Assembly (NCBI RefSeq): GCF_000175635.1
Contig: NZ_ACVP01000027.1
Location: 1-64,000 of the forward strand
Direction: 5' to 3'
Length of the DNA: 64,000 bases
Origin: Corynebacterium tuberculostearicum SK141
GTDB taxonomy: Bacteria; Actinomycetota; Actinomycetes; Mycobacteriales; Mycobacteriaceae
Of the stretch, positions 23,404-32,938 are shown one piece after another (position 1 is the stretch's first letter; every line of letters starts with the position of its first letter). The notes under the pieces were generated by a model that did no database searches, had not been told where the DNA came from, and worked only from the letters and a program-made list of their open reading frames with translations. The position numbers were made by a program, and so were the translations under genes.

Positions 23404-24938
23404 TGGCGGACAAGGACAAGGAGACTGAGGACTTCGAAATCGTCGATGCCCTCAAAGAAGGCACCGATGGTGGCCCGGTGGAAATCACCGAGTCCGGCCT
23501 GACTCTCAACTTGGGCATGGGCAGCGAGGACGAGTACAACGAGGCCGCACCACAAGAGGTGTCGGCCGAAGAGCTGCGCGCCCTAGCGGAGGTAGAAGAC
23601 GAGCTCAACGAACGCTGGCCGGAGACCAAGATTGAGCCTTCCCTCGACCGCATCGAGATGCTCATGGATCTGCTTGGCCACCCTGAGCGTTCCTTCGATG
23701 TCATCCACATTGCCGGCACCAACGGCAAGTCCTCCACCGCGCGCATGGTGGATTCGCTCCTGCGCGCCTTCCACCGCCGCGTCGGCCTTGTCACCAGCCC
23801 GCACCTGCAACGCGTTACCGAGCGCATCGGCATCGATGGCCAGCCCATCCACCCGCGCAACTATGTGCGCATCTGGCACGAGATCAAGCCCTTTGTGGAG
23901 ATGGTCGATGCCCAGTCGGACGTCCCCATGTCCAAGTTCGAGGTCCTCGTTGGCTTGTCCTATGCCGCGTTTGCCGACGCCCCCGTGGACGTAGCCGTCG
24001 TTGAAGTCGGCCTCGGCGGCCGCTGGGATGCTACCAACGTGGTCAATGCGGACGTTTCCGTCATCACCCCGGTGGGCTTGGACCACACGGACTACTTGGG
24101 CGATACCCTCGCTGAAATTGCCGGCGAAAAGGCTGGCATTATCAAGCCGCGCGAGGACGCTGATGACCCGCTGACCCCGAATGAAAACATCGTGGTCATC
24201 GCCGAGCAGGATCCGGAAGCAATGCGGGTTATTCTGCAACAGGCCGTGGACGTGGAGGCGGGCGTCGCCCGCTCCGGCTCCGAATTTGCTGCCCTCGAGT
24301 CCCGCATCGCCGTCGGCGGCCAGCAGGTCAACATCCAGGGCCTTGGCGGCCTGTACGAGGACATCTTCTTGCCCCTGCACGGCGAGCACCAAGCCAAGAA
24401 TGCTGCCGTGGCTCTTGCTGCGGTGGAGGCGTTCTTCGGCGCCTCGGCCGGCCACCCGCTGGATGTTGCCACCGTGCGCAATGGCTTCGCGCAGGCAATT
24501 TCTCCTGGCCGCTTGGAGCGCGTGCGCACCTCACCAACGACGTTTATTGACGCCGCCCATAATCCACATGGTGCCAAGGCGCTCGGCGCGGCGCTGGACC
24601 GCGATTTCGACTTCGCCCGCCTCATCGGTGTGCTCTCGATCTTTGCGGATAAGGACGCCACCGGCATCCTCACCGCACTAGAGCCTTACCTCACCGAGGT
24701 AGTCATCACCCCAAACTCCTCGCCGCGCGCGCTCGATGCCTACGACTTGGCAGAGACCGCCCGCGATATCTTTGGCGAGGAGCGAGTGTACGTAGCCGAT
24801 AACCTGCCGGGCGCCTATGCCCAGGCCGTGGAGCTTGCCGAGGACGCCGAGGTCCAGTCCGGCTCCGGCATCATCATCACCGGCTCGGTCGTCACCGCTG
24901 GTGATGCCCGCGCGATGTTTGGAAAGGAACCCGCATGA
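23403..24938 (+). CDS. folC: Bifunctional folylpolyglutamate/dihydrofolate synthase
   Basis: A 511-residue Mur-ligase-like enzyme that adds glutamate to folates and, in bacteria, also makes dihydrofolate from dihydropteroate. The ATP loop AGTNGKSST starts at residue 104. The N-terminal 75 residues form an acidic, poorly conserved extension (DKDKETEDFE onward), common in corynebacteria. The GLGGRWDATN and NPHGAKAL segments match the family. The GTG start overlaps the valS stop, and the stop overlaps the next start as ATGA, so three genes are translationally linked. Confidence 0.94.
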   Translation: MADKDKETEDFEIVDALKEGTDGGPVEITESGLTLNLGMGSEDEYNEAAPQEVSAEELRALAEVEDELNERWPETKIEPSLDRIEMLMDLLGHPERSFDVIHIAGTNGKSSTARMVDSLLRAFHRRVGLVTSPHLQRVTERIGIDGQPIHPRNYVRIWHEIKPFVEMVDAQSDVPMSKFEVLVGLSYAAFADAPVDVAVVEVGLGGRWDATNVVNADVSVITPVGLDHTDYLGDTLAEIAGEKAGIIKPREDADDPLTPNENIVVIAEQDPEAMRVILQQAVDVEAGVARSGSEFAALESRIAVGGQQVNIQGLGGLYEDIFLPLHGEHQAKNAAVALAAVEAFFGASAGHPLDVATVRNGFAQAISPGRLERVRTSPTTFIDAAHNPHGAKALGAALDRDFDFARLIGVLSIFADKDATGILTALEPYLTEVVITPNSSPRALDAYDLAETARDIFGEERVYVADNLPGAYAQAVELAEDAEVQSGSGIIITGSVVTAGDARAMFGKEPA

Positions 24939-25447
24939 GCCGCGACAATCACCACCCGCGCGGAGAGCACCAGCCTCGCCCGCCCCGCCGCACCCGCGGC
25001 CGCGGCCGCGAAGAACAGATCCCGGAAAACGAGATCGGCCCCCTCGGCATGGGCCAAGCCCCAGTCAAGGACCCGCTCAAAAGCTTCAACGGGATGGTCA
25101 TTGCCAGCTCCCTGACCATGGAGGCGCTCGCCCTATCCTTCGCACTGCCGATGCTCTACAAGCTCTATGACGGTACCTTGTGGACCCCCTTTAACTACGG
25201 CTTTGTCATCGCCGCAGTGGTATTCCACCTCGTGATGATCGCGTTCATGAATAAGAAGTGGGCGCTGTCCGTCATTGTGTGGGCACAGCTGTTGTGCGTC
25301 ATTGTGGGCTTTATGGTCCACTGGGCCGTGGCCGCCATCTTTATCATCTTTGGCATGGAGTGGTTGCTGGCCGTCTACCTGCGCAGCAACCTCATCGCCC
25401 GCATGAAGCGCGGTTACCTCACCACGCAGCACCTCAACGAGAAATAG
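24935..25447 (+). CDS. DUF4233 family membrane protein
   Basis: A 170-residue protein with about 50 polar, Arg/Pro/His-rich residues at the N-terminus followed by four hydrophobic helices. It matches the actinobacterial DUF4233 family, which is usually found directly downstream of folC; no function is established. The ATG overlaps the folC stop by four bases. Confidence 0.85.
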   Translation: MSRDNHHPRGEHQPRPPRRTRGRGREEQIPENEIGPLGMGQAPVKDPLKSFNGMVIASSLTMEALALSFALPMLYKLYDGTLWTPFNYGFVIAAVVFHLVMIAFMNKKWALSVIVWAQLLCVIVGFMVHWAVAAIFIIFGMEWLLAVYLRSNLIARMKRGYLTTQHLNEK

Positions 25448-25493
25448 GCTCGATACCTTCGGCGGGTGGGGCAGACGCGATAGACTAGCGCCC

Positions 25494-25811
25494 ATGCGCA
25501 CTCTCTATCTCGTCCTTGCCGCACTCGCCTGCATCGCCGCGGTGGTAGCCCGCGCCGCTACGGGAACGCCGTGGCTACCGCTAGTCGCCCTCATCATTGG
25601 CGGCGTTTTTCTGGTTTTGGCGCTGCGGAGCAACTTCGAACCGGCCAAAGAAGCCACCTTCGAGGATTTGGACAAGGAACAGCGCGCAGAGCTGCAACGC
25701 CTGCTGGCCAATGGCCAGTTTGGCGCCGCAGTAGGCCAGGTACGCCTGTGGTTCAGGGGGACTTCGCAGGGGCGCGCTGAAGAGATAGTCAAGCGGCTCG
25801 CAGAGCATTAG
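25494..25811 (+). CDS. Small membrane protein of unknown function
   Basis: A 105-residue protein with two N-terminal hydrophobic helices (about residues 3-21 and 26-46). A soluble, charged C-terminal half follows (FEDLDKEQRAELQRLL onward). Not recognised. TAGACT ends seven bases before the ATG, suggesting its own leaderless promoter. It lies between the folC group and ndk. Confidence 0.75.
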   Translation: MRTLYLVLAALACIAAVVARAATGTPWLPLVALIIGGVFLVLALRSNFEPAKEATFEDLDKEQRAELQRLLANGQFGAAVGQVRLWFRGTSQGRAEEIVKRLAEH

Positions 25812-25870
25812 ACGCCAGATTTTTACCCCAACGGGATACCCCAGCGCGCGACGCATGCGTGCGGTTTCGG

Positions 25871-25876
25871 TACAGT
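25871..25876 (+). promoter_or_regulatory. -10 element for leaderless ndk
   Basis: TACAGT ends seven bases before the ndk ATG at 25884. Confidence 0.55.
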
Positions 25877-25883
25877 GTGGGGC

Positions 25884-26294
25884 ATGACTGAACGTACACT
25901 GATTCTCATCAAGCCGGACGGCGTAAAGAACGGCCACGTAGGCGAAATCATCTCCCGCATCGAGCGCAAGGGCCTGAAGCTGGCTGAGCTCGATCTGCGC
26001 GTTGCTGACCGCGAGACCGCGGAGAAGCACTACGAGGAGCACAAGGACAAGCCATTCTTCGGTGACCTCGTCGAGTTCATCACCTCCGCACCGCTTATCG
26101 CTGGTGTTGTTGAGGGTGAGCGCGCCATCGAGGCATGGCGTCAGCTGGCTGGCGGCACCGACCCAGTCTCCAAGGCCACCCCAGGCACCATCCGCGGCGA
26201 CTTCGCTCTGACCGTTGGCGAGAACATCGTCCACGGCTCTGACTCCCCAGAGTCCGCTGAGCGCGAGATCGCTATCTGGTTCCCGAACCTCTAA
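25884..26294 (+). CDS. ndk: Nucleoside diphosphate kinase
   Basis: A 136-residue enzyme that equilibrates NTP pools through a phosphohistidine. The N-terminal [12 protein letters not shown] is diagnostic, and the active-site histidine is in the [13 protein letters not shown] motif. The start at 25884 was preferred to an in-frame ATG nine bases upstream because it fits both the family N-terminus and the leaderless TACAGT spacing. It is followed by a strong terminator. Confidence 0.97.
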   Translation: MTERTLILIKPDGVKNGHVGEIISRIERKGLKLAELDLRVADRETAEKHYEEHKDKPFFGDLVEFITSAPLIAGVVEGERAIEAWRQLAGGTDPVSKATPGTIRGDFALTVGENIVHGSDSPESAEREIAIWFPNL

Positions 26295-26320
26295 ACTTTT
26301 GCGCACTTAGCGCATCATTC

Positions 26321-26351
26321 AGCCCGAGCCTGTAGGCTCGGGCTTTATTTA
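26321..26351 (+). terminator. Terminator after ndk
   Basis: A perfect 10-bp stem AGCCCGAGCC/GGCTCGGGCT with a TGTA loop, followed by a T-rich run. Confidence 0.9.
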
Positions 26352-26563
26352 TTGCTTGATCCATAAGCCCAGGCGGAGAGCCGCATACCGAGTATCCGGC
26401 CCTACCCTGAATAAGTATTGAAACGGCAAAGCCGCAAATACGTAGAGAAGCAGAACTGGAGCAGGGGTTTTGTTTCGGGGCTGAAGGTGCTTAACGCGGC
26501 AGATCATTGCTGAGGATAATGCACGCGAGGTCATTCACCTCTCAGACTAGGACTGGAGTTCTC

Positions 26564-26914
26564 CTAATCGAAGGAGAGTAACTGGCGCAGTGTGCGGAAG
26601 GCTTCCTTTTGCACTCGATGGGTAACGGTACGGCCCGATTGTTGCTTGATTAAGAGACCGGATTCCCTCAACTTGCCGAGGTGATGAGATACCGTCGGTT
26701 GGCTCAGGCCGGAAAGCGCGGTCAACTCCGTAACACTCATCGGGCCGCAGCCCTCGTCGCACAATATGGATAGCAGGCGCAGGCGGGCTGGGTCAGCAAG
26801 TACTTTAAATTGCTGGGAAAAGCGGAGGGAGTCGCCTTGGCTGAGTGGGCCACTGCTCAGGGAACAGCACTGTGCATCCGGGGTGCTATCGGCATTGCTA
26901 GGGGAGGAGTCCAT
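26564..26914 (-). CDS. arsR: ArsR-family arsenic-responsive repressor
   Basis: A 116-residue winged-helix repressor (helix-turn-helix at LTALSGLSQPTVSHHL). Cys16-Cys17 near the N-terminus and Cys52/Cys56 match the layout of the C. glutamicum ArsR arsenite site, which uses an N-terminal Cys pair plus one core Cys. This differs from the E. coli CxC type. The ATG at 26914 has TATACT six bases upstream, so the mRNA is probably leaderless; an in-frame GTG lies at 26920. It is divergent from acr3. Confidence 0.9.
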   Translation of the reverse strand: MDSSPSNADSTPDAQCCSLSSGPLSQGDSLRFSQQFKVLADPARLRLLSILCDEGCGPMSVTELTALSGLSQPTVSHHLGKLRESGLLIKQQSGRTVTHRVQKEAFRTLRQLLSFD

Positions 26915-26949
26915 GCACACAGTATAAGGAGTCTGCCTCCCATTCCGTT

Positions 26950-26969
26950 ATATTGACGAGTATCAATAT
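26950..26969. promoter_or_regulatory. ArsR operator between arsR and acr3
   Basis: A perfect palindrome, ATATTGA, six bases, TCAATAT. It has the AT-rich TTGA/TCAA type half-sites recognised by ArsR/SmtB regulators and sits in the divergent promoter region. Confidence 0.75.
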
Positions 26970-27022
26970 GGGTGATTAAAGTACTGTTCGAAAGTTGAAT
27001 TCCTCGGCGTACAAGGAGAGCC

Positions 27023-28087
27023 ATGGCCGTTACGCAACGCCCAAAGTTGTCATTTCTCGATAGATTCCTTCCTGTGTGGATCATCATGGCCATGGCTGTG
27101 GGGCTATTGATAGGCCACTTTCTGCCAGGCATTGGAGAAGCACTGTCTGCTCTAGAGGTTGGCGGTATTTCTCTTCCAATCGCGCTGGGCCTGCTAGTTA
27201 TGATGTATCCGCCCCTGGCTAAAGTTCGCTACGAAAAGACTCGAGACATTGCTGCCGATGGTCGCCTGATGGTGATATCTATCGTGCTGAACTGGGTGGT
27301 GGGGCCTGCATTGATGTTCACCCTGGCGTGGATATTTCTTGCCGATCAGTCAGAGCTGCGAACCGGCCTGATTATCGTTGGGCTAGCCCGTTGTATCGCA
27401 ATGGTCCTAGTGTGGTCCGATCTCTCCTGCGCCGATCGGGAGGCCACCGCCGTTCTTGTCGCCATAAACTCTGTATTCCAAGTAGCCATGTTTGGCGTCA
27501 TGGGTTGGTTCTACTTGCAAGTTCTACCTGGATGGTTAGGCCTAGACACCACCTCTGTTGAATTTTCTTTCTGGTCCATCGTCACAGCGGTTCTTGTGTT
27601 CCTAGGAATCCCCCTGCTGCTTGGCGTGCTCTCACGGGTGTGGGGAGAAAAGGTCAAAGGACGCGAATGGTTCGAAGACCGTTTTCTCCCGGCAGTCTCG
27701 CCTTTGGCGATGATTGGTTTGCTCTACACCATCGTGCTGCTGTTTTCACTGCAAGGCGAGCAGCTGGTAGCCCAGCCGACAGCCGTGGTGAGAGTGGCGA
27801 TTCCACTGGTTATTTACTTCGTTGGAATGTTTTTCCTTGCCTTGGGCGTAGCAAAAGCCGGGGGAATGAACTACGCACAGTCTGCTTCCGTGGCTTTTAC
27901 AGCAGCCGGAAATAACTTCGAGCTAGCCATTGCAGTTTCCATCGGCACCTTTGGCGCCGCGTCAGCACAGGCCCTCGCCGGCACCATCGGGCCACTGATT
28001 GAAATCCCAGTGCTCGTGGGCCTCGTTTATATAATGCTCTGGATAGGCCCGAAGCTCTTCCCAGGAGACAAAAGCTTGCCAAGTTAG
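27023..28087 (+). CDS. acr3: Arsenite efflux transporter, ACR3 family
   Basis: A 354-residue ten-helix membrane protein that exports As(III). The essential Cys of helix 4 is present as Cys124 in LARCIAMVLVW, and the GNNFELAIA segment carries the conserved acidic residue of helix 9. AAGGAG precedes the ATG. No arsenate reductase or other ars gene follows, so this arsR/acr3 pair is a minimal arsenite system. The 3' end overlaps the convergent next gene by four bases. Confidence 0.93.
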   Translation: MAVTQRPKLSFLDRFLPVWIIMAMAVGLLIGHFLPGIGEALSALEVGGISLPIALGLLVMMYPPLAKVRYEKTRDIAADGRLMVISIVLNWVVGPALMFTLAWIFLADQSELRTGLIIVGLARCIAMVLVWSDLSCADREATAVLVAINSVFQVAMFGVMGWFYLQVLPGWLGLDTTSVEFSFWSIVTAVLVFLGIPLLLGVLSRVWGEKVKGREWFEDRFLPAVSPLAMIGLLYTIVLLFSLQGEQLVAQPTAVVRVAIPLVIYFVGMFFLALGVAKAGGMNYAQSASVAFTAAGNNFELAIAVSIGTFGAASAQALAGTIGPLIEIPVLVGLVYIMLWIGPKLFPGDKSLPS

Positions 28088-28851
28088 CGCCGGCCCACTT
28101 GATACAGACAGCGAACCCCAGTCGGCGTGATGGTGATGGTCCACTTTGCGGGCGCGGTGCGCAGTCCCATGCGGCTCAGCTTCACCAGGTCCGCCTTTGC
28201 TAAAGCATCGAGCTGTTCGGATAGAGGGTCGAGGTCTACCTTCATGAACTTCGAGAGGGCAGTGGAATTAATCGTGTTTCCCTGCACCGCGCCGGCGGCG
28301 ACGAGGGCGGTGAGGATGTCCGAGTGGGCGTCGGCAAGCTCCAAGCGAGCCTCCGTAACCCCGTCGAGCGGGTCCTTTTCCAAAATCTTGTTAATGCGGC
28401 GCCGACCGATGCGGAAGGACTGGGAAAACATGCTCCATATGCCAAGCGGCAAACCAAAGGCCCACCACGCGCCGGATAGGACGCCGGCAACGGGCGGGGC
28501 CAGTTCTACCTCTGGGAGCAGGCCGGCCGCGCTCAGTGGCGCCATGATCAACGGTGCAGCGATCGGGATAAACGGGGCAATATAGGCAATCGTGGGATAG
28601 TCGCCGTCGCGGAATTCCTCTTGTGCAGCGTTGATGCCGCGCGGGTAATTGCGGATGAGGTGCACCAAGCCCAGCACTGCAAAGACGGCAAAAACACCGG
28701 CTCCCATCAACATATAATCCACGCCCGTGTTGGCGAAGCCAATGGCAAAGCCGGCCGGCACGCCAAAATAAAGTGCGGAGCGCACTGGGACTTCATTACG
28801 CTGTCGGTACTGCGCGAGTTCGCGCGCGGGGATTCGTGCTAGTTCGGCCAC
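28084..28851 (-). CDS. Membrane protein with C-terminal winged-helix-like domain
   Basis: A 255-residue protein of unknown function. The N-terminal part has about four hydrophobic helices (ALYFGVPAGFAIGFA, YMLMGAGVFAVFAVLG and a pair around residues 85-130). The last 85 residues are soluble and look like a small winged helix (DILTALVAAGAVQGNTINSTAL, then LDALAKADLVKL). The start is set at a GTG (VAELARIP) because TATGTT ends six bases before it. The open frame extends 231 bases further, but that would cross the rne promoter region. Confidence 0.7.
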   Translation of the reverse strand: MAELARIPARELAQYRQRNEVPVRSALYFGVPAGFAIGFANTGVDYMLMGAGVFAVFAVLGLVHLIRNYPRGINAAQEEFRDGDYPTIAYIAPFIPIAAPLIMAPLSAAGLLPEVELAPPVAGVLSGAWWAFGLPLGIWSMFSQSFRIGRRRINKILEKDPLDGVTEARLELADAHSDILTALVAAGAVQGNTINSTALSKFMKVDLDPLSEQLDALAKADLVKLSRMGLRTAPAKWTITITPTGVRCLYQVGRR

Positions 28852-29054
28852 CCCGCCAACATAACACCGCCTGCCAGCTTGGCCGCGGTTCTGTGACACA
28901 ATGGGGGATAGCGCGTACGAGACGCGGCATAACTTCATATCCCACAAACTTTTATAGCGCGCACTATGCCTCGTGCGGCGGCGGTACGGTCTTCGGCCGT
29001 GCCTGCGCCCGAGGCCGCGCCAAATACAGACGATGTACAGGAGTAAGCCCAAAA

Positions 29055-32000
29055 ATGGTGGCACAGAACTCTCAAGAAACAACTGAAAGCCTCAAAGCGG
29101 CGGCGTCTTTGGCCCAGAACCTGGACCGCGGTCAACTCAAGGATAAGACCCGCGTGTATTCCCTGGCCAAGCAGCTGGGGCTTTCCTCGCGCGAGCTGGT
29201 GGCACAGCTTAAAGACATGGGCCTGAAAAAGAGCGCGCAAAGCTCCCTTTCCCGCGAGGAAGCAGGCCAGGTGCTGGACACTGTAGCGAACGCCGCCGCG
29301 GTTGCCGACGCCCCTTCGGGCGACACCACCGAAGTACCGGCTGAAGAGCCCGAGGACAAGGCCGCCGCACAATCGGAAGAGAACCCAGACGAGGAACAGG
29401 AAAAGAAGCCGGCGAAAAAGCGCGCCAAGCGCGCCCGCAAGGCCACCCGTAAGTCCGCCGCCGTAGCGCCTGAAGAGCCGGCAGATGCCGCCGAGTCAGG
29501 GGAAGGGGAGCAGTCCGCGGAAGATGAAGAGCACCTGCGCCACCGCGTGCGCAAGAACGTAGACAATGAGATCTCCCAGATCGAAGACAAGGTAGAGGCA
29601 TCGCTGGCCCAGGCCGCAGCCGAAACTGGCGCAGCCGCCGAGGAGCCTGAGGACGCTGAAGCGGCAGCCCCCGAAGCAGTAGAAGCCACGGAGGAGGCGG
29701 AGAAAGCACCTGCGAGCGGCTTTGATACCGGAACGGTTGATGCGGCAAAACTGCACGAGGCGCTGGCCGAGGCCGGCGAGGACTTCGAGGATGACTACTA
29801 CGCCCCGCACATCGTTCCGCGCGCGGAATCCGAGGAAGACTCCGGGCACTATGACTTTGCGCCCATCTTCATGGCCCCGCAGCAGGACGAAGCAGCGGCA
29901 TTCGCACCGGCAGTAGACGCAGAGGAGGAGGACTTCGCTGCCGACGACTCCGCACGCGATGACAATGAGGGCGCAGCGGATTCCGCCGACGAAAACCGTG
30001 GGCACTCCGGCTCCGGCTCCGACCGCGGTTCCGGAAAGTCTGAGGGCCGCCGCCGTGGGCGCCGTGGCGCATCCCGTGGACGCGGCGCCGGTGCAAAGCG
30101 TGAAGAGCAGGCAGGCGAGCCCGAGCACATTGAAGAGCCGAAGGCGATCCGCGGCTCCACGCGCATCGAGGCGCAGAAGCGCCGTCGTGCTGAATTGCGC
30201 GAAAAGGGCCGCTCCCGCCAACATATCGTTTCCCAAGCGGAGTTCCTTGCCCGCCGCGAAGCCGTCGAGCGCACCATGGTGGTGCGCGATAAGGAGCGCG
30301 AGGACGGCGCCGGCATCATCACCCAGGTGGGCGTGCTGGAAGATGACCTGCTGGTCGAGCACTTTGTGACCACCGAGTCCCAGGCCTCGCTCATTGGCAA
30401 TATCTACTTGGGCCGCGTCCAGAACGTGCTGCCGTCCATGGAGGCGGCCTTCGTGGATATCGGACAGGGCCGAAACGGCGTGCTCTACGCCGGTGAAATC
30501 GACTGGCGCAAGACCAAGCTGCACGGGCGCGCCCGCAAGGTAGAAAACGCCCTGAAGTCTGGTGACCAGGTGCTGGTGCAGGTGGCTAAGGATCCCATCG
30601 GCCACAAGGGCGCGCGACTTACCACCCAGATTTCCCTTGCTGGCCGCTACCTGGTCTACGTACCGGGCGGGCGCAGCGCCGGCATTTCCCGCAAGTTGCC
30701 CGCTCCGGAGCGCAAGCGCTTGAAGGATATCCTCGGCCGCGTGGTTCCAGGCGATGGCGGCGCGATTATCCGCACCGCCGCTGAAAACGTCCCAGAAGAG
30801 GCAATCGCTACCGACGTCAACCGCCTGCACAGCCGGTGGGAGGACATCGTGGCACACGCTAAGAAGGAGAAATCCTCCAAGGGCGCCAAGCCGGTGACCA
30901 TGTATGAAGAGCCCAATATGCTCATCAAGGTGGTGCGCGATCTCTTCAACGAGGACTTCACCGAGCTCATCGTCGATGGCAAGCGCTCCTTCAATACCGT
31001 CCGCGCCTATGTGGATTCCATGGCGCCGGACCTTGCGGACCGCGTGGTGCGCTACCGCGCCAAGGACCACGGCGGGCAGGATGCCTTCGAGGCTTACCGC
31101 ATAGATGAGCAGCTGCATAAGGCGCTCTCCCGCAAGGTATGGCTGCCGTCGGGCGGCACGCTGGTTATTGACCGCACCGAGGCCATGACCGTCATTGATG
31201 TTAATACCGGCAAGTTCACCGGCTCTGGCGGCAATCTAGAGGAAACCGTTACCCGCAATAACCTCGAGGCGGCCGAAGAAATCGTGCGCCAGATGCGCCT
31301 GCGCGATCTCGGCGGCATGATCGTCGTGGACTTTATCGATATGGTCCTGCCAGAAAACCAGGATTTGGTGCTGCGCCGCCTGAAGGAAGCCTTGGGCCGC
31401 GATCGCACCCGCCACCAGGTCTCCGAGGTCACCTCGCTCGGTTTGGTACAGATGACCCGCAAGCGCTTGGGCACCGGCCTGGTGGAGACCTTCTCCACCG
31501 AGTGCGAATGCTGCAACGGTCGCGGCATTATCATTCACCAGTATCCGGTGGACGAGGCCGAGGACGATCAGCGCTCCAAGCATTCTGGCCGCAAGTCCAA
31601 GGCACACAAGAAGCAGCACCACGATCCGCAGCAGCACCCGACTGCGGTGGCGATGCATAAGCACGAGCTTGACGACGCCCCCGAGAGCTCCTCCAAACCT
31701 AAGCGCTTTAAGAAAACCCAGGCGCCGGTCTACGGTACCGAGAGCGAAGAGGCCGCGCGAGAATCTGCGAAGACGTCGTTGGAAGACCTGGTAGCAAACG
31801 TTGTTGTGGATGAGCGCGGTCCGGCTCAGTCCCACGCTGGATCGGAAGAGCACAGCGGAGACCACGACCGCAGCAAGGAGCGCGGACGTGGACGCGGTCG
31901 TCGCCGCGCGCGCAAGCGCACTCAGACTGAGGTTTCCGATATCGAGGCCATCGCGTATGCCGCGGCGGATAATGCGGCCGAGAGCGACGAGGTGCAGGAA

Positions 32001-32927
32001 TTTAATTCCTATGTCCCCGATGCGGATACGGACGCGGACTCGGGTGCCGTTGCTCAGGCACACCCTGGTGCAGCGGCCCGCTCCAAGCGTGGCAAGAAGC
32101 CGCGCCGGGCGACGCGCCGGTCGAAGGTAACCCGCGAGGCCGTAGGCGGTGAGCAGAAGGCACCGGAAAAGAAAGCCGCTCCGGAGAAAGCAACTGGAAA
32201 GACCTATGACGAGGCAGTAGCCGAGTTTGAGGCTTCCCCGCGCCGCAAGCGCCGCACCCGCGGCAATTCGCGCTCCGATAGGCGCCCGCAGCCGCAGGAT
32301 TTCGCGGTCGCCGGTGAGCAGGACTCTGCCGACGGCGACGGTAACGCCAGCGGGGCTGAAGCCCAGCACGGAGAGAAGACCTCGCGCGAAGAGCGCAAGG
32401 CTCGCGGGCGTGGCCGCCGTCGCTCAGTGCGCACCCAGCAGGCCAAGCGCCGGAGCACCTCGCGCGTGCCGCACGAGGTCAAGGAAAAGGCGCAGGAGCA
32501 CGAACACAAGCAGGCGGGCGGGTCCGCCGAGCAGCGCCATGAAAAGGCAGCTGGCGCCGCACGCGCGGGGCGCGCCGGTGGCAAGGGCCGTGGGCGTCGC
32601 CGTGCCGTGCGCCAGGCCGCTCCTAAAAAGGCGGTAGCAGAGAATCCGAAGGTAGCGAAGACCGCCCCGGGCCGTTCGACGCAGCAGGATGGCTCGTCGG
32701 ATCGTTCCGGTGCTGGCCAGCGGGCGGCCACGGGCGATACCAAGGTGCTGCGCCGCGGAAAGAAGAGGGCGGTGCGCAAGAAGGGGACGTCGGCAAGCGC
32801 TAAGGCCCCAAAGGCGCAGGATAACGCCGCTCAAAAGCAGTCTTCCGCACGCGGCGCACACCAGGAAAACGCGCGCGCTAAGTCTGGGCGCGGCCGACGC
32901 CGCGTAGCACGGCGAAGCACGTCTTAG
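29055..32927 (+). CDS. rne: Ribonuclease E/G family endoribonuclease
   Basis: A 1290-residue enzyme that starts mRNA decay and matures rRNA and tRNA. An IF2_N-like helical motif (about residues 33-75: RVYSLAKQLGLSSRELV) precedes a long acidic linker. The S1-containing catalytic core spans about residues 360-830. Active-site Asp715 (VIDVNTGKFTG) and Asp759 (VVDFIDM) are present. The zinc-link cysteines are C817, C819 and C820 (CECC), denser than the usual CPxC. A long Arg/Lys/Ala-rich tail follows. The ATG at 29055 was chosen with AGGAG upstream. Confidence 0.94.
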   Translation: MVAQNSQETTESLKAAASLAQNLDRGQLKDKTRVYSLAKQLGLSSRELVAQLKDMGLKKSAQSSLSREEAGQVLDTVANAAAVADAPSGDTTEVPAEEPEDKAAAQSEENPDEEQEKKPAKKRAKRARKATRKSAAVAPEEPADAAESGEGEQSAEDEEHLRHRVRKNVDNEISQIEDKVEASLAQAAAETGAAAEEPEDAEAAAPEAVEATEEAEKAPASGFDTGTVDAAKLHEALAEAGEDFEDDYYAPHIVPRAESEEDSGHYDFAPIFMAPQQDEAAAFAPAVDAEEEDFAADDSARDDNEGAADSADENRGHSGSGSDRGSGKSEGRRRGRRGASRGRGAGAKREEQAGEPEHIEEPKAIRGSTRIEAQKRRRAELREKGRSRQHIVSQAEFLARREAVERTMVVRDKEREDGAGIITQVGVLEDDLLVEHFVTTESQASLIGNIYLGRVQNVLPSMEAAFVDIGQGRNGVLYAGEIDWRKTKLHGRARKVENALKSGDQVLVQVAKDPIGHKGARLTTQISLAGRYLVYVPGGRSAGISRKLPAPERKRLKDILGRVVPGDGGAIIRTAAENVPEEAIATDVNRLHSRWEDIVAHAKKEKSSKGAKPVTMYEEPNMLIKVVRDLFNEDFTELIVDGKRSFNTVRAYVDSMAPDLADRVVRYRAKDHGGQDAFEAYRIDEQLHKALSRKVWLPSGGTLVIDRTEAMTVIDVNTGKFTGSGGNLEETVTRNNLEAAEEIVRQMRLRDLGGMIVVDFIDMVLPENQDLVLRRLKEALGRDRTRHQVSEVTSLGLVQMTRKRLGTGLVETFSTECECCNGRGIIIHQYPVDEAEDDQRSKHSGRKSKAHKKQHHDPQQHPTAVAMHKHELDDAPESSSKPKRFKKTQAPVYGTESEEAARESAKTSLEDLVANVVVDERGPAQSHAGSEEHSGDHDRSKERGRGRGRRRARKRTQTEVSDIEAIAYAAADNAAESDEVQEFNSYVPDADTDADSGAVAQAHPGAAARSKRGKKPRRATRRSKVTREAVGGEQKAPEKKAAPEKATGKTYDEAVAEFEASPRRKRRTRGNSRSDRRPQPQDFAVAGEQDSADGDGNASGAEAQHGEKTSREERKARGRGRRRSVRTQQAKRRSTSRVPHEVKEKAQEHEHKQAGGSAEQRHEKAAGAARAGRAGGKGRGRRRAVRQAAPKKAVAENPKVAKTAPGRSTQQDGSSDRSGAGQRAATGDTKVLRRGKKRAVRKKGTSASAKAPKAQDNAAQKQSSARGAHQENARAKSGRGRRRVARRSTS

Positions 32928-32938
32928 GGCTACGCCAC

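Noticed and set aside
26349-26534. A 61-codon minus-strand frame between ndk and arsR
   Set aside because: It has no ribosome binding site and no family resemblance, and it overlaps the ndk terminator region.
28773-29054. N-terminal extension of the rne frame
   Set aside because: It is Arg/Cys-rich and unlike RNase E. The ATG at 29055 has a ribosome binding site and fits the family start.
29496-31118. A 540-codon minus-strand frame opposite rne
   Set aside because: It is antisense to the RNase E core and shows no recognisable motif.
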